From SAR324 cluster bacterium (GTDB taxonomy: Bacteria; SAR324; JACQKK01), in contig JAPUJL010000452.1 in assembly GCA_027296185.1 (NCBI GenBank), forward strand, positions 1-8,440: 8,440 bases of DNA, written 5' to 3'. The notes below the pieces were generated by a model that saw only the letters and a list, made by a program, of their open reading frames with translations, was not told where the DNA came from and ran no database searches. Each line of letters opens with the position of its first letter. Position 1 is the first letter of the stretch. A program made the position numbers and the translations under genes. Of the stretch, positions 1 through 5,819 are shown one piece after another.

Positions 1-151
1 GATCCCGCTCGGCCCGGGCCGCCTCCAGGCGCGCCCAGACCCCCCGGCGGGCCAGCAGCGAACGGCGCAGCTTTCGATGCAGCGGTGCGATGGCGAGTGC
101 CAATGCGAATGCGGCGGGAAGGAGCACCCAACCGTAAAGGAAGCGCATCAT
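1..151 (-). CDS. waaA: Probable 3-deoxy-D-manno-octulosonic acid (Kdo) transferase, N-terminal fragment
   Basis: Only the first 50 codons lie in the window; the gene continues past the left edge. The visible protein starts MMRFLYGW, has one hydrophobic segment at about residues 8-22, then a strongly basic stretch (RKLRRSLLARRG) followed by WARLEAARAERD. A single N-terminal membrane anchor followed by a K/R-L-R-x-x-L-x-x-R-x-G segment is how I remember the start of bacterial Kdo transferases, which add Kdo from CMP-Kdo to the lipid A precursor at the cytoplasmic face of the inner membrane. The start codon overlaps the stop of the upstream family 9 glycosyltransferase (ATGA), which suggests translational coupling and a shared LPS-core role. 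There is no Shine-Dalgarno sequence of its own. Two ATG codons lie in tandem (149-151 and 146-148), so the exact start is uncertain by one codon. With so little sequence and no catalytic domain visible, another membrane-anchored protein is possible. Confidence 0.5.
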   Translation of the reverse strand, partial: MMRFLYGWVLLPAAFALALAIAPLHRKLRRSLLARRGVWARLEAARAERD

Positions 152-1347
152 GCCGGTTCGGTGCCGTCCGATTGGCGGGCGGCGAGCCGCGCCAGCACGA
201 TGCCGAGCACGTGCGCCGGCGCGATGCCCACCAGGCAGGCCTTGGGGAGGGGGTGGGTGCAGCGGCCCTCGCCCATGCGGGTGCAGGGACGGCAAGGGAG
301 ATCGCGCTGAATGACGATGCTGCCCGGGCGTGCGGGGAAATAGCCCAGGTGCTCCGTGGTCGGGCCGAACAGAACGATCGCGTCCCGCCCCACGGCCTCG
401 GTCAGGTGGCTCATGCCCGTGTCGTTGGCGAGGGTCAGATCGGTCAGGGAGGCGAAGTAGGCGGACTCCAGCAGGGTCGTGCGGCCCACCAGGGAGATTG
501 CGTGGGCGCCCAACCCCTCGGCCAGGGCCCCCGCCTCCCGGTCTTCGGGACCGCCGAAGACCGCCACGCCGCCGCCGGTTTTCCGCACGAATCCCTCGGC
601 GAACGCTCGGAACGCGCCGATCGGCCAGCGCTTCAGTTCCCATGCCGCCACGGGAGCCACGCCGATCACGGGCAATCCCATCCGGCGCCATCCATCGATC
701 CGCTCCAGTTCCGCCCCGAACCGCTCCCGCAAGGCCGGGTCGTTCCGCAGCCGGTCCAGGAGGATTTCCGGGCCGCGGCCGTCGTCTTCGATTCCGTAGG
801 GTGCCAGCGCCGCGGCGAAGTCCTGCTCCTTGCGGCGTGGGCGGCGGTAGGTATCGATGCCGAAGCGAATCAACAGCCATCGGGCCAGGGTGCGCTTGGA
901 GTATTCCACCCCGGGGGCGCCGAGCCATCGCGCCAGCAGCCGGCTGCGCGGGCTCTTGTGAATATCCACGACCAGATCCACCCCCTCCGCCCGCAGTTCC
1001 CGGGCCAGCCGGCGCAGGCCGGCGAAACCCTGTTTGCGCTCGAAGCCGATGGCGCGGTCCAGATGGGGATTGTCCGCGATCAAGGGCAGGTAAGCCTCAG
1101 CCGTGATCATGGTCAGGTGGGCCTGGGGATACCGCGCCCGAATCTGCCGCGGCAGCCCGGTCGCCTTCACCACGTCGCCCAGGGACGTAAAGCGTACGAT
1201 CACGATCCGGGGCCGCGGTGGAAGCGGGCGCGGGGCCTGCGGCGCCGTGCTTTCGCGCCCGGTGGTGCGGGGTTCCGGCGGGCCTGCCGCCGACCGGGGG
1301 GGATCGGATGGATTGGCAGGGTCCGTGCAAGGTTGGTGCGGTGACAT
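148..1347 (-). CDS. Glycosyltransferase family 9 (ADP-heptose:LPS heptosyltransferase-like)
   Basis: A 399-residue GT-B enzyme of the family that transfers heptose from ADP-heptose to the growing LPS inner core in the cytoplasm. Family signs are: the first Rossmann strand IVIVRFTSLGDVV (residues 48-60) with the SLGD loop whose Asp58 matches the family's catalytic Asp; LKRWP (238-242), the conserved Lys-containing motif; NDTGMSHL (308-315), the nucleotide-sugar binding loop; and LFGPT (326-330). Cysteines at 352, 355, 363 and 371 form the C-rich tail common in this family. Residues 1-46 are an atypical Pro/Arg-rich, probably disordered extension, yet no better start codon exists: the only other candidate is a GTG at residue 49 that would cut into the first strand. 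No Shine-Dalgarno sequence precedes the ATG. The stop overlaps the probable waaA. Family assignment is firm, but which heptosyltransferase it is (WaaC, WaaF or other) cannot be decided. Confidence 0.92.
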   Translation of the reverse strand: MSPHQPCTDPANPSDPPRSAAGPPEPRTTGRESTAPQAPRPLPPRPRIVIVRFTSLGDVVKATGLPRQIRARYPQAHLTMITAEAYLPLIADNPHLDRAIGFERKQGFAGLRRLARELRAEGVDLVVDIHKSPRSRLLARWLGAPGVEYSKRTLARWLLIRFGIDTYRRPRRKEQDFAAALAPYGIEDDGRGPEILLDRLRNDPALRERFGAELERIDGWRRMGLPVIGVAPVAAWELKRWPIGAFRAFAEGFVRKTGGGVAVFGGPEDREAGALAEGLGAHAISLVGRTTLLESAYFASLTDLTLANDTGMSHLTEAVGRDAIVLFGPTTEHLGYFPARPGSIVIQRDLPCRPCTRMGEGRCTHPLPKACLVGIAPAHVLGIVLARLAARQSDGTEPA

Positions 1348-1377
1348 TGGTTAACTGAGCGGCGAAGGGCGGCGGTT

Positions 1378-1383
1378 TGTCAA
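1378..1383 (-). promoter_or_regulatory. Candidate -35 hexamer for the family 9 glycosyltransferase
   Basis: A perfect TTGACA reads on the minus strand in the 83-base gap between the divergent glycosyltransferase and lpxD genes. The position expected for a -10 box (about 1355-1360) reads GCTCAG, which is not a match, so this is a half-promoter by sequence. If it is used, transcription would begin at about 1347, the A of the ATG, giving a leaderless or nearly leaderless mRNA. That would agree with the absence of a Shine-Dalgarno sequence. Confidence 0.3.
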
Positions 1384-1430
1384 GGCGCCGCGGGTGCTTT
1401 CACACTGTAACGGCGAGCCAGGCGGGCACG

Positions 1431-2462
1431 ATGACGACCATTGCAGAACTGGCCGCCCAAGTAGCGCTGCCCTTCGAGGGCGACGGCGATCTGGACGTGA
1501 GCGGGGTGTGCGGCTTGGCCACCGCCGGGCCGGAACACTTGACCTTCGTGGAGTCCGAAAAGTTCGTCCAGCAGGCGCTGGACTCGCCCGTGCGGGCTTT
1601 GGTCGCGCAGGAAGGCCTGGAGCTTCCCGGCAAATCGGTGATCCGCTCCCCCTTTCCTCAACTGACCGTCATCCAGATCACGCCGCTGCTTCATCCGCGG
1701 CCCGCCAGCCAGCCGGGGACGGATTCCCGCGCAGCCGTGGGCACCGGATGCCGGATTGCCGAGAGCGCCACCCTCCATCCCTTCGCCGCGCTGGGTAATG
1801 GTGTGACGGTCGGGGAACGGAGCGAAATCTGCTCGGGCGTGTCCCTCGGCGACGGCGTCCAAATCGGCGCGGACTGCCACCTCCACCCGGGCGTCACGGT
1901 GGGATGGGGTTGCCGCCTCGGCGACCGGGTGATCGTCCACGCGGGCACTGTATTCGGCTCGGACGGCTTCGGCTTCGTCCAGCACGAGGGGCGGCACGTG
2001 AAGATTCCCCACGTGGGCAACGTGATCGTCGAGGACGACGTGGAGATCGGCGCCAACTGCGCCATCGACCGCTCCACCTACGACACCACGGTGATCGGCC
2101 GCGGCACCAAGATGGACAACCTGGTACACATCGCCCACAACTGCGATGTGGGTGAATTCTCGCTGTTCTCGGGCCAATGCGGCGTCGCGGGCACGACCAA
2201 GATGGGCGCCTACTTCCTGATGGCGGGGCAATCGGGGGTTGCCGGCCATCTGGACATTCCCGACCGGGTGACGATCGGACCGAAATCCATGATGGTCCGC
2301 ACCGGCCGGAGCGGCGAGACCTACGCGGGCATCCCCGCCCGCCCCATGCGCGAATGGGCCAAGGCCGTGGGCGCCTTCTATTCCCTGCCGCGCCTCATGA
2401 AGCGGTGGCGGGCCGAAGCGGCAACCGGTGGCGCCCCCGATTCCGAGGGCGAAAAGGGCTAG
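1431..2462 (+). CDS. lpxD: UDP-3-O-(3-hydroxyacyl)glucosamine N-acyltransferase (LpxD)
   Basis: Third step of lipid A synthesis: transfers a 3-hydroxyacyl chain from acyl-ACP to the 2-amino group of UDP-3-O-acylglucosamine in the cytoplasm, as a trimer. The 343-residue product is close to the usual family length. Residues 1-100 form the N-terminal uridine-binding domain, with LTFVESEKF (37-45) in the nucleotide-contact region. Residues 101-300 are left-handed beta-helix hexapeptide repeats containing FGSDGFGF (175-182) and CAIDR (210-214). The catalytic His is His236 in HIAHNC. The C-terminal helical segment contains GIPARPMREW (300-309). The start at 1431 (MTTIAELA) was preferred to an in-frame ATG at 1377 because family N-termini begin here and AGGCGG lies 5 bases upstream. 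The gene stands alone, divergent from the LPS glycosyltransferase and convergent with the next gene, instead of sitting in the common bamA-lpxD-fabZ-lpxA cluster. Confidence 0.96.
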   Translation: MTTIAELAAQVALPFEGDGDLDVSGVCGLATAGPEHLTFVESEKFVQQALDSPVRALVAQEGLELPGKSVIRSPFPQLTVIQITPLLHPRPASQPGTDSRAAVGTGCRIAESATLHPFAALGNGVTVGERSEICSGVSLGDGVQIGADCHLHPGVTVGWGCRLGDRVIVHAGTVFGSDGFGFVQHEGRHVKIPHVGNVIVEDDVEIGANCAIDRSTYDTTVIGRGTKMDNLVHIAHNCDVGEFSLFSGQCGVAGTTKMGAYFLMAGQSGVAGHLDIPDRVTIGPKSMMVRTGRSGETYAGIPARPMREWAKAVGAFYSLPRLMKRWRAEAATGGAPDSEGEKG

Positions 2463-2518
2463 ACTGCGCGGGGGAGTTTTCCGGCGCGCATGCCGCAGCC
2501 TTCCAACGCTCCACCGCC

Positions 2519-2561
2519 GACAGGCGACGCGGGTTGCCGACGCGCGAGCGTCTCGCCTGTC
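2519..2561. repeat. Inverted repeat between convergent genes
   Basis: GACAGGCGA (2519-2527) is perfectly complementary to TCGCCTGTC (2553-2561). The stem can extend inward by a further 3 bp (CGC/GCG) past a two-base bulge. It lies between the convergent lpxD and the unknown gene, where a two-way transcription stop is expected, but no T-run follows on either strand. A terminator function is only an inference. Confidence 0.4.
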
Positions 2562-2628
2562 CCGAGCCCTGGGGCGGACGCGGCGGCGCCCCGGCTCACT
2601 CCACCCTACCCGGATCGGTGTTCCGGAA

Positions 2629-2668
2629 GGACGATTCAGGTCGAAGGGGCGGGCCGGAATCGTCCGGC
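2629..2668. repeat. Two competing hairpins just beyond the unknown gene's stop
   Basis: GGACGATTC (2629-2637) pairs perfectly with GAATCGTCC (2657-2665), leaving a 19-base loop. The right arm is also part of a tight alternative hairpin: GCCGGA (2653-2658), loop ATCG, TCCGGC (2663-2668). The two folds share bases and exclude each other. The structure begins 8 bases beyond the stop of the unknown minus-strand gene, as a 3' end would, but lacks a uridine tract. With the repeat at 2519-2561 these are the only structures seen in the 213-base gap 2463-2675, which otherwise holds no plausible gene. Confidence 0.35.
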
Positions 2669-2675
2669 GGGCCGC

Positions 2676-3839
2676 TCAAATTGCAGGACCCACGTTCTCG
2701 TTGATGCGCTTCCGCAGATCCTCAAGGGTAGCCGGCCAACGAAATTCCCCGACCAGATCCACGTCGTCGATGAAGTGCTGGATCGATTCGGCTTGAGCGA
2801 TTTTCAGCGCCGCCAACGCGAAGGCCCGGGCCAGGTGCAACATCAGCGGATTGGCGCCCTTCTCCTCGAGCACCTTATTGTAGCGGAGTTCGACACTCTT
2901 CTCGGTGCGGCACTTGTCGAAGGTGGACGACTGCTCGGCGTTGGTGTGCAGCGGCTTGAGGAATACCCGCACCCATTCCCGCGGTGAGGGGTAGGGGTAG
3001 GCGCTGCTTTCCACCGCCTGACAGAATGCATCGAACCCCGCCGGGGCATGGGGGGCGATACGGTCGATCTGCTTGAGCATGACCTTGCGCAGCGCCTCGT
3101 AGCGGGCTCCCTTCTCATACTCGTTCAGTGCCGCGAAGCGCTGCCGGGCCTCGTTGAGTTCCGCCCGCCGCACCGCGTCTTCCAGGGCGGAAATGAGGCG
3201 CACGTCCGGGGAATTGTCGGCGAAATCGGCCGGGACGGCGGTCTCGCTGGGATTGAGGCGCGCCTGCCGCCGCACCTTTTCCACCAGGCTTCCCGCCAGG
3301 GCGGCGTGATGGAAGGGCGTATCGGTCTTGCCCAGTACCGACCTTGCGGCGGAGGTCAGCGCCGCCTCGATTTGATCCAGATTGATCTGCTCGCTTTCGT
3401 GGAAGCGCCGGGCGATTTGCACCCGCTGCTTGTCCAGGGCGGGCACCAGCTTGGTGTAAGCCGTCCGGCCCTCCTGGGATTCCAGGTAGCCGATCGCACT
3501 GTGATGGAGGTCCGCGGCCAGCGTAAGGCAGCCCAAGCGCAACGGCGATTCAGCGAAAGTGGATTCCAGGGTTTTCGTCGCCTTGACCAGCTCCGGCGCG
3601 GTTTCGATGTGCCGCAACTGCAGCGCCCGGATCTGTGAGGTGAGCAGAAGAACCTGATCGGCGAGGGCGCTGGCCTCGTTGGGGTTGGTTTGCGCGGTGC
3701 CCAGGGATGCGGTGAGCGCCGCGGCCGCCTCCTCCCGGTAGGCCGCGCGGTCGGGCCAGGTCTTCAGCAGAATCGGATGGAGCGATTTGATCGCGGCCAG
3801 GACGATCTGCCGGGATTTGCCTCCGATGAGCGATTCCAT
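2676..3839 (-). CDS. Unrecognised soluble helical protein, 387 residues
   Basis: I do not recognise this family. The protein starts MESLIGGKSR and is rich in Ala, Leu, Glu and Arg with heptad-like spacing, so it is probably mostly alpha-helical. It has no signal peptide and no membrane segment, so a cytoplasmic location is likely. Recognisable local features are a polar, proline-containing stretch at about 197-212, a Tyr/Pro-rich linker SSAYPYPSPREW (278-289) and a C-terminal region FIDDVDLVGEFRWP (356-369). No nucleotide-binding loop, metal-binding Cys/His cluster or other catalytic signature is evident; Cys104, Cys273 and Cys310 are isolated. The start at 3839 was chosen because GGAG lies 8 bases upstream. 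The open frame continues further upstream to 4379, but that part is antisense-like shadow inside aspS. The gene follows aspS by 83 bases on the same strand and may be cotranscribed with it; a functional link is not shown. Coding status is supported by the ribosome-binding site and the balanced protein composition. Confidence 0.75.
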   Translation of the reverse strand: MESLIGGKSRQIVLAAIKSLHPILLKTWPDRAAYREEAAAALTASLGTAQTNPNEASALADQVLLLTSQIRALQLRHIETAPELVKATKTLESTFAESPLRLGCLTLAADLHHSAIGYLESQEGRTAYTKLVPALDKQRVQIARRFHESEQINLDQIEAALTSAARSVLGKTDTPFHHAALAGSLVEKVRRQARLNPSETAVPADFADNSPDVRLISALEDAVRRAELNEARQRFAALNEYEKGARYEALRKVMLKQIDRIAPHAPAGFDAFCQAVESSAYPYPSPREWVRVFLKPLHTNAEQSSTFDKCRTEKSVELRYNKVLEEKGANPLMLHLARAFALAALKIAQAESIQHFIDDVDLVGEFRWPATLEDLRKRINENVGPAI

Positions 3840-3867
3840 GGTGCGGTCTCCGTGCAAAGCCAGCAGA

Positions 3868-3880
3868 GGAGCGGTGCTCC
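3868..3880 (-). other. Small hairpin between aspS and the unknown gene
   Basis: GGAGC (3868-3872), a GGT loop and GCTCC (3876-3880) make a perfect 5-bp stem in the 83-base gap downstream of aspS. No uridine tract follows on the minus strand, so it is not a convincing terminator. It could be an mRNA stability or partial attenuation element, or chance in GC-rich DNA. Confidence 0.2.
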
Positions 3881-3922
3881 GATCGTCTCCAGCGTGCCAC
3901 GGCATGAACGCCGCGGCCACCC

Positions 3923-5689
3923 TCAGGTGCGGCGCAGCCGGAGGCCCAGTTCCCGCAGTTGCCCCTCCCCGACCGGAGAGGGGGCCTGCATCATCAGGTC
4001 GGTGGCGCGCTGGGTCTTGGGAAACGCGATTACGTCCCGGATCGATTCGGTGCCGACCAGGAACATCACGATGCGGTCGAAGCCCAGCGCGATTCCGCCG
4101 TGGGGCGGGGCGCCGAATTGCAACGCATTGAGGAAGAAACCGAATTGCGCCTCCGCCTCCTCCTCGCTCATGCCGAGCAACTGGAACATCTTCCGTTGCA
4201 TGTCCGCCCGGTGGTTGCGGATACTGCCTCCGCCCAGCTCCACCCCATTCAGCACGATGTCGTAGGCCTGCGCCCGGATCGCCAGCGGATCCAGCTCGTC
4301 CAGCCGCTCCGCATCCTCCGGCACGGGCGCCGTGAAAGGATGGTGCATGGCCGTGGCGCGCTTGGCCTCCTCGTCCCATTCCAGCAGGGGGAAGCCGGTA
4401 ACCCAGGTGAAGGCGAATGCATTCTCGGGGATCAGCTTCATGCGCCGCGCGATTTCCTTGCGCAGGTTACCCAGGGAATCGGCCACGACGCCGCGGGAAT
4501 CGGCGCCGAACACGGCCAGGTCGCCCACTTCCAGGCCCAGGCGATCGGCGACGGCGTTGCGCTGGCCCTCGGTGAAGAACTTGGCGATGGGGGATTGCCA
4601 GCCGTCCGGGTTGACTTTCACCCACGCCATGCCCTTGGCCCCGAATTGAGCCACGAATTCGGTGAGGTCGTCCAAATCCTTACGGGAAAGCGCGGCGCCG
4701 CCCGGTACCCGGATTCCGGCCACGCGCCCACCCGCCTCCAGGACCCGGGCGAAGACCCGGAACTCCGCCCCCGCCACGGCAGCGGAGAGATCGACCAGCT
4801 TCAGGCCGAAGCGCAAATCCGGGGCGTCGCTGCCGTAGGCGTCCATGGCCTCGCGGTAGGTCAACTGGGGAATGGGCAGGGGCACCTCCACGCCGATGAT
4901 TTCCCGGAAGAGCCGCGCCAGCATCCCATCCACCAGCTCCCGCACCTCCTCGGGGCGGGTGAACGCCAGCTCCAGATCGATCTGGGTGAACTCCGGCTGC
5001 CGGTTGCCCCGCAGATCCTCGTCGCGGAAGCACCTGACAATCTGGTAGTAGCGGTCGAAACCGGAGATCATCAGCAGTTGCTTGAACAACTGGGGCGACT
5101 GGGGCAGCGCGTAGAACTGTCCGGGGCTCACCCGCGAAGGCACCAGATAGTCCCGCGCCCCCTCCGGGGTGGAGCGGGTCAGCATCGGCGTTTCGATCTC
5201 GACGAACCCCTCGGCGTCCAGGCTGTCCCGCACCAGGGCCGCCGCGCGGGCGCGCAGGCGGAAATTGTGCTGCATCTCCGGCCGCCGCAGATCGTAGAAG
5301 CGCTGCGTCATCCGCAGCCGCTCGTCCACGTTGTCGGACCAGTCGAAGGGCGGCGGCTTGGACTGGTTCAGGATTTCCAGGCGGTTGGAAAGGATCTCCA
5401 CCTCCCCGGTGGGCAGCTTGGGGTTGACGTTGCCCTCCTCCCGGGGCGCCACTTCCCCCCGGGCGGCGATGACGAACTCGTTGCGCAATCGGTCGCCCAG
5501 GCGATGCGCCTCCACGTCCACCTCGGGACGGAAGACGACCTGCACGATTCCGGTGTGGTCGCGCAGATCGACGAAGATCACCCCGCCATGGTCGCGCCGG
5601 GTCTGCACCCACCCCATCACCACGACGGTCTGTCCCACGTGGCTGGACCGCAGCTCGCCACAACGGTGGGTGCGTAATCCGAGTCTCAT
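3923..5689 (-). CDS. aspS: Aspartyl-tRNA synthetase, bacterial type, probably non-discriminating
   Basis: Class IIb synthetase of 588 residues that charges tRNA with Asp using ATP in the cytoplasm. Domains in order: N-terminal OB-fold anticodon-binding domain (about 1-105, with GWVQTRRDHGGVIFVDLRD near 26-44); class II core beginning around GFVEIETPML (161-170, motif 1); FALPQ-type pocket residues in FYALPQSPQLFKQLL (192-206); motif 2 FRDEDLR (221-227) with QPEFTQID (231-238); the bacterial GAD insertion (about 290-420); and motif 3 GIALGFDRI (532-540). Residue 34 is His and residue 86 is Gly. These align with positions that are Leu30 and Lys81 in E. coli (discriminating) and His and Gly in the Pseudomonas aeruginosa enzyme, which charges both tRNA-Asp and tRNA-Asn. 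The ATG at 5689 matches family N-termini; the open frame continues upstream to 5905 without homology. The leader is pyrimidine-rich with no Shine-Dalgarno sequence. A TTGACA promoter lies about 70-95 bases upstream. Confidence 0.97.
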   Translation of the reverse strand: MRLGLRTHRCGELRSSHVGQTVVVMGWVQTRRDHGGVIFVDLRDHTGIVQVVFRPEVDVEAHRLGDRLRNEFVIAARGEVAPREEGNVNPKLPTGEVEILSNRLEILNQSKPPPFDWSDNVDERLRMTQRFYDLRRPEMQHNFRLRARAAALVRDSLDAEGFVEIETPMLTRSTPEGARDYLVPSRVSPGQFYALPQSPQLFKQLLMISGFDRYYQIVRCFRDEDLRGNRQPEFTQIDLELAFTRPEEVRELVDGMLARLFREIIGVEVPLPIPQLTYREAMDAYGSDAPDLRFGLKLVDLSAAVAGAEFRVFARVLEAGGRVAGIRVPGGAALSRKDLDDLTEFVAQFGAKGMAWVKVNPDGWQSPIAKFFTEGQRNAVADRLGLEVGDLAVFGADSRGVVADSLGNLRKEIARRMKLIPENAFAFTWVTGFPLLEWDEEAKRATAMHHPFTAPVPEDAERLDELDPLAIRAQAYDIVLNGVELGGGSIRNHRADMQRKMFQLLGMSEEEAEAQFGFFLNALQFGAPPHGGIALGFDRIVMFLVGTESIRDVIAFPKTQRATDLMMQAPSPVGEGQLRELGLRLRRT

Positions 5690-5757
5690 GAACGGTGGCC
5701 GTGCCGGAAGAGGGCGGGGTGCCGGGATCGACGGGAGGGTTTGGGTAAATTTATCAA

Positions 5758-5785
5758 ATTCTTGGTCTTGTCCCACTCTTGTCAA
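5758..5785 (-). promoter_or_regulatory. Sigma-70-type promoter for aspS
   Basis: On the minus strand a perfect TTGACA (5780-5785) is followed after 16 bases by AAGAAT (5758-5763, four of six matches to TATAAT). It lies in a distinctly AT-rich island inside GC-rich DNA, directly downstream of the isomerase gene's candidate terminator and 69 bases ahead of the aspS start. The predicted transcript start is near 5751, giving a leader of about 60 bases. Confidence 0.55.
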
Positions 5786-5787
5786 GC

Positions 5788-5818
5788 AAAAACCCGGCCC
5801 GGCATCGCGGCAGAGCCG
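5788..5818 (-). terminator. Candidate intrinsic terminator of the isomerase gene
   Basis: On the minus strand, CGGCTC (5813-5818) can pair with GGGCCG (5795-5800), with one G-U wobble and a 12-base loop. After GG, five consecutive T follow (5788-5792). It begins 2 bases beyond the isomerase stop codon and ends just before the aspS promoter, the arrangement expected for two independent units on one strand. The stem is short and has alternative pairings, so the call is moderate. Confidence 0.42.
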
Positions 5819-5819
5819 C

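Noticed and set aside
85..1344. 419-codon plus-strand open frame opposite the family 9 glycosyltransferase
   Set aside because: It is the antisense shadow of a gene with clear family motifs; its product is low-complexity (Gly, Arg, Gln, His) as expected from GC-rich antisense frames.
1377..1411. Plus-strand promoter for lpxD formed by TTGTCA (1377-1382) and TGTAAC (1406-1411)
   Set aside because: The 23-base spacing is too long for a sigma-70 promoter; the pair may be chance.
1377..1430. Earlier in-frame ATG for LpxD
   Set aside because: The extra 18 residues do not resemble LpxD, and the start would fall on the -35 element of the divergent gene; the ATG at 1431 fits the family and has a weak AGGCGG site.
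3840..4379. Upstream extension of the unknown gene into aspS
   Set aside because: The extension lies in another frame of the aspS 3' end, is Gly/Arg-rich, and a good ribosome-binding site precedes the internal ATG at 3839.
3959..5677. 572-codon plus-strand open frame opposite aspS
   Set aside because: Antisense shadow of a firmly identified synthetase; the product shows no domain pattern and the frame length is explained by GC-rich codon bias.
5690..5757. T-box or other riboswitch in the aspS leader
   Set aside because: The leader is only about 60 bases, with no T-box sequence, specifier stem or leader-linked terminator visible.
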